NCBI GenBank assembly: GCA_021798135.1 | Contig: JAJZYI010000205.1 | Span: 1 to 6,046, forward strand | Direction: 5' to 3' | Source: Actinomycetes bacterium | Lineage (GTDB): Bacteria; Actinomycetota; Acidimicrobiia; Acidimicrobiales; UBA8190 | DNA length: 6,046 nt | Part shown: positions 1-5,343 of the stretch, piece by piece | Layout: each line of letters opens with the position of its first letter | Position numbering within the stretch: position 1 is the first letter of the stretch | The notes under the pieces: model-generated | What the model saw: the letters and a program-made list of their open reading frames with translations, nothing else | What the model was told of the DNA's origin: nothing | The model's database searches: none | Translations under genes and position numbers: made by a program

Positions 1-96
1 GTCGTCGACGCGTGCCTGGAGCTGTGCCAGTCGGACGAGCTGCACTTCGAGCCCGACGCCCGCCGGCCGTTCGGCCTCCTCCCCACGCCGCGGTAG
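1..96 (+). CDS. C-terminal fragment of an unidentified protein (5' end outside window)
   Basis: Frame 1 is open from the first base and ends at TAG (94-96), giving 31 residues that finish ...RRPFGLLPTPR. All 31 codons end in G or C, the same strong third-position bias as the clear genes here, so this is very probably the real end of a gene. The tail is polar and acidic, then proline/arginine-rich, with two cysteines (residues 5 and 9 of the fragment). It has no membrane segment and no motif I recognise. The gene converges on the lipoprotein gene, with 73 bases between the two stop codons. Function cannot be assigned from this fragment. Confidence 0.7.
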   Translation, partial: VVDACLELCQSDELHFEPDARRPFGLLPTPR

Positions 97-122
97 TGCC
101 CTGACCGCGGAGGTCCGGTCGA

Positions 123-155
123 TCGGCCGCCGGGCATCGGAGGGCCGCCGGCCGA
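123..155. terminator. Candidate bidirectional hairpin between convergent genes
   Basis: TCGGCCGCCGG (123-133) can pair with CCGCCGGCCGA (145-155): 10 of 11 positions match around an 11-base loop. It lies between the two convergent stop codons, where a terminator serving both genes would be expected. Neither side has a T-run, so this would be the stem-only type common in high-GC bacteria. GC-rich DNA forms such stems by chance, so confidence is modest. Confidence 0.35.
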
Positions 156-169
156 CCGTCCCGGTGCCG

Positions 170-2383
170 TCAGCACCGGATGGCGGACACGGCCAGGTGC
201 TGCACGGTGGTCGTCGCGGGCGCGGTGCCCTGGCTGGTCTCCCACCACAGCTGGCTGCCGAGCACGACCGGCCAGCCGTCGGTGACGTAGCCCCCGGTGG
301 GGAAGGCGCCACCGGCGTCGCACCAGGCGTGCGACCCGGCGCGCAGCAGGTGCCAGGCGACGGCCGTCGGGTTGCCGCCGTCCTGCCAGGCGAGCAGGGC
401 GCCGTCGGGCAGCAGCAGCAGGCCGCCGGCACCGCCGGGGGAGAAGGCCGTGCCCCGCGCCACGCCGGGCACCGGCGGCACGCCCAGCACCTGCCAGGTC
501 GTCCCACCGTCGGTGCTGTCGAGCACCAGGTAGGGCGAGCCGGCGTCGACCAGCAGCTCGGTGCGGGCGCCCAGCGACGCCAGCGTCGCCGGCATGCACG
601 CCTGGACGGACGCGGGCCAGCCCGGCGCGGCCCACAGGCCGCTCCCGGCCGAGTGCAGCAGCGGCTGGGTCGTGCCGTTCATGGCGCAGTTGCCGGGCCG
701 GTAGGCGCCGAAGCGCACGCAGGGGCCCGTGGCGGGGCAGGCGAACGGCACGGTCCGCCACGAGGCACCGCCGTCCGTCGTCCGTTCCACGAGGGGCGTC
801 GTGCCCTGCGAGCCGGATCCGCCGGCCGCAGCGGTGCCGGCCGGTGCCGCGCCGCCCGCCGGCGGGGACGATCCCGGGCCGCTGGCCGGCGCGAAGCGCG
901 CGTCGAGCGCGGTGCCGCGGGCGACGAACCCGCCGAAGCCGTCGCGCTGGGCGCCCGGCGGCACCGGCACCGGCTGCCAGCTGCTGCCGCCGTCGGTCGT
1001 CACGAGCGCCACGTCCACCACCGGCGGCGCCTGGTGGTCCGGCGACACGGTGAAGGCGGCGGCGACCGACGGCGGCCCGGCTGCCGGCTCGGCCAGCGGG
1101 GTGACCGCTGCGCAGCGCGGCTGCGATCCCATCAGGCCGTAGCCGAGGCGGGAGAGCGTGGTGGCGGCCGCAGCGAGCGGCACGGTGCGGCGCGCCCCGG
1201 GGCCGTCGACGGTGACGTGCCCGTTGCCGCACCAGCCGACCACCGACGGATCGCCCGGCTCGGTGGCGATCGGAGCGAGGCCGTCGACCTGCAGCACCCC
1301 CGCCGCTCCGGTGTCGACGCCGGCGAGCGGCGGGGGCGTGCCGACGGTGAACGTGGCGTGGCCGAAGTCGACCTGGGCAGCGCGTGCCTTCGCGTCGGCC
1401 TGGGCGGCGCGCGCCTTGGCCAGACCGGTGAAGGTGACCTCCGGCCCGCCACCGGCCCCGGCGGCCACGTGGAGCTCGAAGGCGAACGGCTGGTCGGACC
1501 CGATCACCGACACGATCGGGGCCCGGCCGGTGACCTTCACCACGTCGCCGGGCAGCACCCGTGCCGGCGAGGCGGCCAGCCGGGCGCAGGTCGGGCCGGT
1601 GGCACACCAGGCGGCGCTGGACGCGGAGGCCTCCAGGGTGAACGTGGCGCTCCCCTCCGCCGCGCCGAGGGCGCACCCGCCGACGACGGTCAGGCACTGG
1701 ACGCCGATCCGGTAGCGGCCCGAGGTCGGGCGGACCACCCGGTCGGGATCGGCCTCCATCCAGGGGCCGCCCGGGACCACCACGGTGGCGCGGAAGGCGG
1801 TCGGCGACGTCCAGGTGAGCGGCACCGCGCTGTACTGCACGCCGGCCCGGCACCCGTCCCAGCAGGCGTCGGTGTACGAGGGGCGGCGCGACAGGGCGCT
1901 CGCCACGGTCCCGACGACGGTGACGGCGGTGCCCGGAGGGCCCGATGCCGGCTGCAGCCGGACGGTCACGCTCGGGCCGGCCCCGCCGGAGCCCTCGGGT
2001 GCGCCGCCGGTGCTCGCCGCCGACGTGGTGGCGCCAGAGCCGCCGGCCGCCGCTGCCTGCCGCGGCAGCAGGACCTGGCGGAGGGTCACCTGGTGGGGGC
2101 CCGGCGCCAGGCCCCCGACCCGCAGGCAGCCGGTGACGCTGCCGTCCATCTGCTGCTGCACCTGCACGTGGCCGGACGGGCAGCCGGCCGCACCGAAGGA
2201 CGTGCCGGCACGGGTCGCAGCGGACCCGGACGACGTGCCGGCGCTGCCGCCCGATGCCGTGCTCGCCGGCGTGCGGCCGCGAGCGGCGCTCGAGCCTGCG
2301 GGCGTGGTAGCGCACGCGGCGAGCACCGCGGCAGCGGCGAGGGCCGCCGCCGCGGCCCGGCACCTGCCCGCCGCGTACTGCAC
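170..2383 (-). CDS. Exported lipoprotein with three Asp-box (BNR-type) motifs, likely C-terminal beta-propeller
   Basis: A protein of 737 residues. The GTG start at 2383 is preferred because a GAGGGG Shine-Dalgarno sequence lies 6 bases upstream, and it puts a short basic N-terminus (R7, R9) and an Ala-rich hydrophobic stretch just before the lipobox L-A-A-C, with Cys24 as the lipidation site. The frame stays open upstream to 2623, but those starts would place 35-80 residues before the signal. After the signal come a Ser/Thr/Gly/Ala-rich linker (31-67), a small Cys-containing region (68-111), and two beta-rich, IPT/Ig-like regions (about 138-251 and 259-393). The C-terminal part (395-737) carries the Asp boxes TTDGGSSW (462-469), TTDGGASW (535-542) and STDGGTTW (623-630). 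Asp boxes (S/T-x-D-x-G-x-T/S-W) mark blades of beta-propellers in sialidases, sortilin and Ycf48. I see nothing showing sialidase catalysis. Many cysteines suggest extracytoplasmic disulfides. It probably acts on the outer face of the membrane; ligand and role are unknown. Confidence 0.85.
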   Translation of the reverse strand: MQYAAGRCRAAAAALAAAAVLAACATTPAGSSAARGRTPASTASGGSAGTSSGSAATRAGTSFGAAGCPSGHVQVQQQMDGSVTGCLRVGGLAPGPHQVTLRQVLLPRQAAAAGGSGATTSAASTGGAPEGSGGAGPSVTVRLQPASGPPGTAVTVVGTVASALSRRPSYTDACWDGCRAGVQYSAVPLTWTSPTAFRATVVVPGGPWMEADPDRVVRPTSGRYRIGVQCLTVVGGCALGAAEGSATFTLEASASSAAWCATGPTCARLAASPARVLPGDVVKVTGRAPIVSVIGSDQPFAFELHVAAGAGGGPEVTFTGLAKARAAQADAKARAAQVDFGHATFTVGTPPPLAGVDTGAAGVLQVDGLAPIATEPGDPSVVGWCGNGHVTVDGPGARRTVPLAAAATTLSRLGYGLMGSQPRCAAVTPLAEPAAGPPSVAAAFTVSPDHQAPPVVDVALVTTDGGSSWQPVPVPPGAQRDGFGGFVARGTALDARFAPASGPGSSPPAGGAAPAGTAAAGGSGSQGTTPLVERTTDGGASWRTVPFACPATGPCVRFGAYRPGNCAMNGTTQPLLHSAGSGLWAAPGWPASVQACMPATLASLGARTELLVDAGSPYLVLDSTDGGTTWQVLGVPPVPGVARGTAFSPGGAGGLLLLPDGALLAWQDGGNPTAVAWHLLRAGSHAWCDAGGAFPTGGYVTDGWPVVLGSQLWWETSQGTAPATTTVQHLAVSAIRC
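1367..1420 (-). repeat. 27-base imperfect tandem duplication inside the lipoprotein gene
   Basis: Two adjacent in-frame 27-base units encode AKARAAQAD and AKARAAQVD (protein residues 322-339 from the GTG start). The bases have drifted at several positions while the peptide is almost unchanged, so the duplication is not recent. It adds a charged, Ala-rich, possibly helical segment within an otherwise beta-rich region. Confidence 0.75.
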
Positions 2384-2389
2384 CCTGTT

Positions 2390-2395
2390 CCCCTC
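2390..2395 (-). promoter_or_regulatory. Ribosome binding site that sets the lipoprotein start
   Basis: Read on the minus strand this is GAGGGG, 6 bases before the GTG at 2383. It is the reason for choosing GTG over the ATG codons further upstream (for example 2494 and 2452), which lack a comparable site. Confidence 0.6.
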
Positions 2396-2559
2396 GGCGA
2401 CGAGCGCCTCGACCGCCGGCCGGGACCGGCGCTGCGGACCGGCGGGGCCCATCGGTGGTGCAGGCAGGCGCCGCCTCCGCGTTCCCATACCCATGTAGAT
2501 GCCCACGGTCGGCCAGCCGTTCCAGCGGGCGGCCGTCGGGGCGCAACTCCCCGGCCGCT

Positions 2560-2740
2560 CGGAGGTCCCGCAGGGCCGGGGCGGCACCCTCCGCGGGATC
2601 GGCACCGCGCCGCACCGCGGCACCGGGCACGGAGGTCCCGCAGGGTTGGGGCGGCGCTGTCACCCCGCCCCGCGCACTGCCGCGCCGCACCGCGGCACCG
2701 GGCACGGAGGTCCCGCAGGGTTGGGGCGGCACTGTCACCC
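2560..2740. repeat. 75-base-period direct repeat, two near-identical copies plus a partial third
   Basis: A 61-base block at 2605-2665 recurs at 2680-2740 with one difference (G2656 versus A2731), and weaker similarity continues after each copy. A shorter copy of the central segment (CGGAGGTCCCGCAGGG...GGGGCGGC) lies at 2560-2587 with CC in place of TT. Near-identity of the two long copies points to recent duplication or conversion. There is no open frame unique to the repeat and no terminal inverted repeat, so it does not look like a mobile element. It lies downstream of the SHOCT gene and 177-357 bases upstream of the lipoprotein start. Confidence 0.9.
2625..2714 (-). promoter_or_regulatory. 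Two possible DevR/DosR-like operator sites inside the 75-base repeats
   Basis: The minus strand at 2625-2639 and at 2700-2714 reads GGGACCTCCGTGCCC. Against the core of the mycobacterial DevR/DosR box (GGGAC, four bases, GTCCC) each matches 9 of 10 fixed positions (GGGAC-CTCC-GTGCC). The partial copy at 2560-2587 keeps only the GGGAC half. The sites could equally be chance G/C-rich matches, and no DevR homologue is in the window. Confidence 0.22.
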
Positions 2741-2746
2741 GCCTCC

Positions 2747-2780
2747 CCGCGCGCTGGCCCGCCACCGCGCGGGCGCGCGG
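2747..2780 (-). terminator. Strong GC hairpin just downstream of the SHOCT gene
   Basis: CCGCGC (2747-2752) pairs with GCGCGG (2775-2780), and inside it GCCCGC (2757-2762) pairs with GCGGGC (2769-2774) around a 6-base loop, with a 4-base bulge on one side. It begins 6 bases past the SHOCT stop in the direction of transcription, where a terminator is expected. No T-run follows. Confidence 0.4.
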
Positions 2781-2786
2781 CAGAGG

Positions 2787-3092
2787 TCAGCGGCCGGCCG
2801 CGCCGGTGGGGGCGTGCCGGTCGGCCGGGCCACCGCCGGGAGGCTGCCGGTCGCGGCCCTGCAGCACGTCGCGCAGGCGACGGTACTCGTCCTCGTCGAT
2901 CTCGCCGCGGGCCAGGCGCTCGTCGAGGATGCGGGCGGCGTCGCCCGGCGGCGGCCCGCCCTCGCGGGAGCGGGCCACGCCGGTCACGACGAACCAGATC
3001 CCCCAGACGAGGACGCCGAAGAACGCCGCCATGGTCAGGAAGCCCACCAGCCACCCCCACCAGTGCACGCCGTCGCCCCAGTACCACATCAT
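2787..3092 (-). CDS. Small membrane protein with C-terminal SHOCT domain
   Basis: A protein of 101 residues. The ATG at 3092 is chosen because AGGAGG lies 8 bases upstream. A GTG at 3101 in the same frame would abut that site and is unlikely. Residues 1-14 are strikingly aromatic (W3, Y4, W5, W11, W12, W14, plus H10). One membrane segment follows at about 11-37, then a basic Arg/Gly/Pro linker. The SHOCT motif is at 51-77: an L-D-x-R-L-A-x-G-E-I-D-x-x-E-Y-x-x-L-R pattern, the usual hallmark of this short, mostly C-terminal domain. The tail (78-101) is Pro/Gly-rich and disordered-looking. SHOCT is thought to mediate oligomerisation or interaction; no enzymatic role is known. The cytoplasmic side probably carries SHOCT, since basic residues follow the membrane segment. 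The gene is divergent from the HIT gene. Function unknown. Confidence 0.88.
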   Translation of the reverse strand: MMWYWGDGVHWWGWLVGFLTMAAFFGVLVWGIWFVVTGVARSREGGPPPGDAARILDERLARGEIDEDEYRRLRDVLQGRDRQPPGGGPADRHAPTGAAGR

Positions 3093-3100
3093 GGGGACCA

Positions 3101-3106
3101 CCTCCT
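3101..3106 (-). promoter_or_regulatory. Shine-Dalgarno of the SHOCT gene
   Basis: AGGAGG on the minus strand, 8 bases before the ATG at 3092. It decides the start, because the in-frame GTG at 3101 would sit directly against this site with no spacer. Confidence 0.75.
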
Positions 3107-3163
3107 CGGGGCCGGACCTCGCGGGCCCGTTACCACCGTGCCGCGTGGGGCTCGCCCGGGCCT

Positions 3164-3178
3164 AGGGCCGAAGGGCAC
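3164..3178 (-). promoter_or_regulatory. Possible operator upstream of the SHOCT gene
   Basis: The minus strand reads GTGCCCTTCGGCCCT, 71 bases before the SHOCT ATG. It matches 7 of 10 fixed core positions of the DevR/DosR box. A GGTAAC sequence (3128-3133, minus strand), one of few A/T-containing spots in the leader, could be the -10, placing this element just upstream of a -35 region. The evidence is positional and weak. Confidence 0.2.
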
Positions 3179-3200
3179 AGCTCCGAGCGCCTGGCACGCG

Positions 3201-3360
3201 CTCCCGGTCACGGCGCCCGCTCCCCGGGTCACGGCGCCCGCTCCCGGGGGTCGGCGCTCGTTGCCGGGGATCGGCGTCCACTCCCGGACCACGGCGTCCA
3301 CTCCCGGACCACGGCGTCCACTCCCGGACCACGGCGTCCACTCCCGGACCACGGCGTCGT
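3201..3360. repeat. Tandem array of about eight 20-base units upstream of the HIT gene
   Basis: Units begin at 3201, 3220, 3241, 3261, 3281, 3301, 3321 and 3341. Units 5-7 are identical (ctcccggaccacggcgtcca) and unit 8 differs only in its last two bases. Units 1-4 are diverged relatives with lengths of 19, 21, 20 and 20. In the uniform part, GTCC and GGAC alternate every 10 bases: GTCC at 3276, 3296, 3316 and 3336; GGAC at 3286, 3306, 3326 and 3346. The array ends where the predicted -10 of the HIT gene begins. Units are contiguous with no spacers. Confidence 0.95.
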
Positions 3361-3371
3361 AGCCTGGGCTC
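3360..3371 (+). promoter_or_regulatory. Predicted leaderless promoter (-10 element) of the HIT gene
   Basis: TAGCCT (3360-3365) fits the actinobacterial TANNNT -10 pattern and is followed by exactly 6 bases before the GTG start at 3372. Transcription would then begin at or next to the start codon. There is no Shine-Dalgarno sequence, which agrees with leaderless translation. The -35 position falls inside the last units of the 20-base array and has no good consensus match. Confidence 0.55.
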
Positions 3372-3767
3372 GTGGCGACCGACCCGTGTCCCTTCTGCCG
3401 CCGGATCGCCGCCGGTGACGTCGTCGCCAAGGGCCGGCGCGTCACCGCGTTCCCCGACGCGCACCCGCTCTCCCCGGGGCACACCCTGGTCGTCCCCCTC
3501 CGTCACGAGCCCGACTTCTTCGCCCTGCACGCCGACGAGCTCGTTGAGCTGATGGTGATGGCCTTCGACCTGCAGGAGCGGCTCCGACGCGAGCTGGGCT
3601 TCGACGGCGTCAACCTCGGCGTGAACGCCGGCACCGCTGCCGGCCAGACCGTCCCCCACGCGCACCTCCACCTGATCCCCCGCTACCTGGGCGACACCCC
3701 GAACCCCGCCGGTGGCGTCCGCTGGATCGTCCCGGACCAGGCGAGGTACGGCGAGGGCACGCCGTAG
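3372..3767 (+). CDS. HIT (histidine triad) family nucleotide hydrolase/transferase
   Basis: A 131-residue protein starting at GTG 3372. The histidine triad is Q92-T-V-P-H96-A-H98-L-H100, preceded by N-x-G-x-x-A-G-Q, the standard family signature; the middle His is the nucleophile in characterised members. An N-terminal C6-P-F-C9 pair and H45 (SPGHTLVVPLRH) resemble the zinc-site residues of many bacterial HIT proteins. The C-terminal GGVRWIVPDQARYG also recurs in actinobacterial relatives. Length is normal for the family and no key residue is missing. HIT enzymes hydrolyse or transfer nucleoside monophosphates from substrates such as phosphoramidates, Ap4A or aminoacyl-adenylates; the substrate here cannot be told from sequence. 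The protein is cytosolic. A repeat-containing gap of 169 bases separates it from the beta-CASP gene, which has its own predicted promoter, so a shared operon is possible but not indicated. Confidence 0.95.
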   Translation: MATDPCPFCRRIAAGDVVAKGRRVTAFPDAHPLSPGHTLVVPLRHEPDFFALHADELVELMVMAFDLQERLRRELGFDGVNLGVNAGTAAGQTVPHAHLHLIPRYLGDTPNPAGGVRWIVPDQARYGEGTP

Positions 3768-3770
3768 CCC

Positions 3771-3838
3771 GCCGCGGTCCACCAGCCGCGGGTGCCGCGG
3801 TCCACCGGCCAGGGTGTCACGGTCCACCGGCCGCGGGT
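3771..3838. repeat. Tandem repeat, three units of 22-23 bases, between the HIT and beta-CASP genes
   Basis: Units at 3771-3793 (gccgcggtccaccagccgcgggt, 23 bases in all), 3794-3815 and 3816-3838 share the core CGGTCCACC. A decayed fourth unit may continue to about 3850. Each intact unit begins 3-4 bases after the last; the array starts 3 bases after the HIT stop codon. CCGCGG at 3772-3777 and 3786-3791 can form a small stem, so part of the array might also help end HIT transcription. No open frame uses it convincingly. Confidence 0.8.
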
Positions 3839-3924
3839 GCCGCCCGTCCGAACACCCACGGCTGCAACCGGTGACCGTGACGCCGAGGGCAGGGGCGTTC
3901 CCAGGGCGGGGGCACCGGGACCGC

Positions 3925-3936
3925 TACGGTGGCGCC
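3925..3936 (+). promoter_or_regulatory. Predicted leaderless promoter (-10 element) of the beta-CASP gene
   Basis: TACGGT (3925-3930) fits TANNNT and, as at the HIT gene, exactly 6 bases separate it from the ATG at 3937. No Shine-Dalgarno sequence is present. The matching geometry at two neighbouring genes supports both predictions. No clear -35 is seen. Confidence 0.55.
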
Positions 3937-5343
3937 ATGGCGCAGCCGCCCATCCTGTCCTTCCTCGGAGCGACGGGCACCGTCACCGGCAGCCGGTTCC
4001 TGGTGGAGGCGGGCGGGAGCCGGGTGCTGGTGGACTGCGGGCTGTTCCAGGGGCTGCGCGAGCTGCGACGGCGGAACTGGGCGCCGTTCCCCGTGGACCC
4101 CGCCTCCATCCACGCCGTCGTCCTCACGCACGCCCACGTGGACCACTGCGGCTACCTCCCGGCCCTGGTGCGCAACGGCTTCACGGGACCGGTGGTCTGC
4201 ACCCCGGCGACGGCCGAGCTGGCCGGCATCGTGCTCCCCGACGCCGCCCACCTGCAGGAGGAGGAGGCCACCTACGCCAACGCCCGGGGGTTCTCCAAGC
4301 ACCGGCCGGCCCTGCCGCTCTACACGCGCGACGACGCCGACGCCGCCCTGGGGCTGCTGCGCCCAGCGACCTACGGCACGCCGACGGAGGTGGCGCCGGG
4401 GGTGTCCGTGGAGCTCGTGAACGCCGGCCACATCGTGGGCTCGGCCAGCGCCCTGGTCGCGGTGGACGGTGGCGCGCCGCGCCGCCTCTTCTTCAGCGGC
4501 GACGTCGGGCGCCCGGCCCACCCGGTCCTGCGGGCCCCGGCGACCCCGCCGCCGGCGGACGTGGTGCTGGTGGAGTCCACCTACGGCAACCGCCGCCACG
4601 AGCCCGAGGACGACGCCCTGGCGCGCCTGGCCGACGCCATCGTCCACGCCGCCGGCCAGGGCGGCACCGTCGTGATCCCGTCGTTCGCCGTCGACCGCAC
4701 CGAGGTGCTCCTGGTCGCCCTGGGCCGGCTGGCCGCCGAGGGCCGCATCCCGAAGCTGCCGATCTACGCCGACAGCCCGATGGCCCTCGCGGTGCTGCAG
4801 GTGTACCGCCGCGCCATCGCCGACGGCGACCCGGACATCCGGCTTGCCGCCGGCGGGCCCGACCCGTTCGACGCGTCCGGCGAGCTCCACGAGCTGCGCA
4901 CCCCCGACGAGTCCAGGTCGCTCAACGACCTCGGCTTCCCGTCGATCATCATCTCGGCCTCGGGGATGGCCACCGGCGGCCGCGTGCTGCACCACCTGGC
5001 GCGCTGCCTGCCCGATCCCCGCTGCGCCGTCGTCCTCCCCGGCTACCAGGCGGACGGCACACGCGGCCGCCAGCTCGCCGACGGCGCCCGCACCGTCAAG
5101 ATGCTGGGGAGCTACGTGCCGGTGCGGGCGCGGGTGGTGGAGCTGCACGCCTTCTCGGCTCACGCCGACGCGGACGAGCTCGCCGCGTGGCTGCGGCCCG
5201 TGGCGCCTCCGGAGACCGCCTACGTGGTGCACGGCGAGCCCCAGGCCGCCGCCGCCCTGGCCGATCGGCTCGGCGACGACCTCGGCTGGCACGCGGTGGT
5301 GCCGGCCCAGGGCGAGCGCGTCCGGGTGGACCGCAGGCGATGA
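3937..5343 (+). CDS. Beta-CASP metallo-beta-lactamase-fold ribonuclease (CPSF73/TTHA0252-like)
   Basis: A 468-residue protein; the frame is open further upstream to 3712, but the conserved domain begins right after the ATG at 3937 (FLGATGTVTGSRFLVE). Metallo-beta-lactamase motifs: D33 (LVDCGLFQG), H65-x-H67-x-D69-H70 (THAHVDHCG), H165 (GHIVGSA) and D189 (FSGDVGR). Beta-CASP motifs: A, E213 (VESTYG); B, H409 (SAHAD); C, H432 (VHGE). SASGMATGGR (340-349) is also typical. All metal ligands are present, so it should be an active two-zinc nuclease. Length fits the bacterial single-domain group; there is no KH domain as in archaeal CPSF and no C-terminal domain as in RNase J. Family members cut RNA endonucleolytically and some also act as exonucleases, in the cytosol. 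Its stop codon overlaps the next start (ATGA), so the two proteins are translationally coupled. The RNA targets cannot be inferred. Confidence 0.95.
   Translation: MAQPPILSFLGATGTVTGSRFLVEAGGSRVLVDCGLFQGLRELRRRNWAPFPVDPASIHAVVLTHAHVDHCGYLPALVRNGFTGPVVCTPATAELAGIVLPDAAHLQEEEATYANARGFSKHRPALPLYTRDDADAALGLLRPATYGTPTEVAPGVSVELVNAGHIVGSASALVAVDGGAPRRLFFSGDVGRPAHPVLRAPATPPPADVVLVESTYGNRRHEPEDDALARLADAIVHAAGQGGTVVIPSFAVDRTEVLLVALGRLAAEGRIPKLPIYADSPMALAVLQVYRRAIADGDPDIRLAAGGPDPFDASGELHELRTPDESRSLNDLGFPSIIISASGMATGGRVLHHLARCLPDPRCAVVLPGYQADGTRGRQLADGARTVKMLGSYVPVRARVVELHAFSAHADADELAAWLRPVAPPETAYVVHGEPQAAAALADRLGDDLGWHAVVPAQGERVRVDRRR

Larger units (their letters stand above)
2384..2786. other. Long intergenic region between the SHOCT gene and the lipoprotein gene
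   Basis: These 403 bases hold no gene I can support on either strand. They contain a hairpin just after the SHOCT stop, the 75-base direct repeats (2560-2740), then about 175 bases of leader before the lipoprotein. A short less GC-rich patch around 2483-2500 (minus strand TACATG and TATGGG) could supply a -10 element for the lipoprotein, but no matching -35 is evident. The 5' extension of the lipoprotein frame that covers part of the region is not considered translated. Confidence 0.5.

Noticed and set aside
2384..2623. N-terminal extension of the lipoprotein to a start at 2623, or to ATG 2494 or 2452
   Set aside because: It would put 35-80 Arg/Pro-rich residues before the lipoprotein signal, without ribosome binding sites. 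GTG 2383 has a well-placed GAGGGG and gives a normal signal peptide.
3099..3101. GTG start for the SHOCT protein
   Set aside because: The Shine-Dalgarno AGGAGG directly abuts this GTG, leaving no spacer, whereas ATG 3092 has an 8-base spacer.
3201..3360. CRISPR array
   Set aside because: The 20-base units are contiguous with no unique spacers, and no cas genes are present.
164..3418. A 1084-codon open frame on the plus strand spanning the lipoprotein, SHOCT and intergenic regions
   Set aside because: It is low-complexity Arg/Gly/Ala translation typical of antisense reading in GC-rich DNA. It lies opposite a gene with a lipobox and Asp boxes and another with a SHOCT motif, and crosses the tandem repeats.
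3162..3827. Minus-strand open frame of 221 codons across the HIT gene, and other long antisense frames over 3817-5292 and 5220-6008
   Set aside because: These are shadows of the HIT, beta-CASP and LOG-like genes, whose catalytic motifs are intact on the plus strand.
3712..3936. Upstream start for the beta-CASP protein at 3712
   Set aside because: It would overlap the end of the HIT gene and run through the 23-base repeats, giving Arg/Ser/Pro-rich residues. The family domain begins at ATG 3937, which has a leaderless -10.
3792..5339. Upstream extension of the LOG-like frame through the beta-CASP gene
   Set aside because: The frame is open for over 500 codons, but its product is Arg/Pro-rich shadow sequence. 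The recognisable domain begins shortly after ATG 5340, which overlaps the previous stop.
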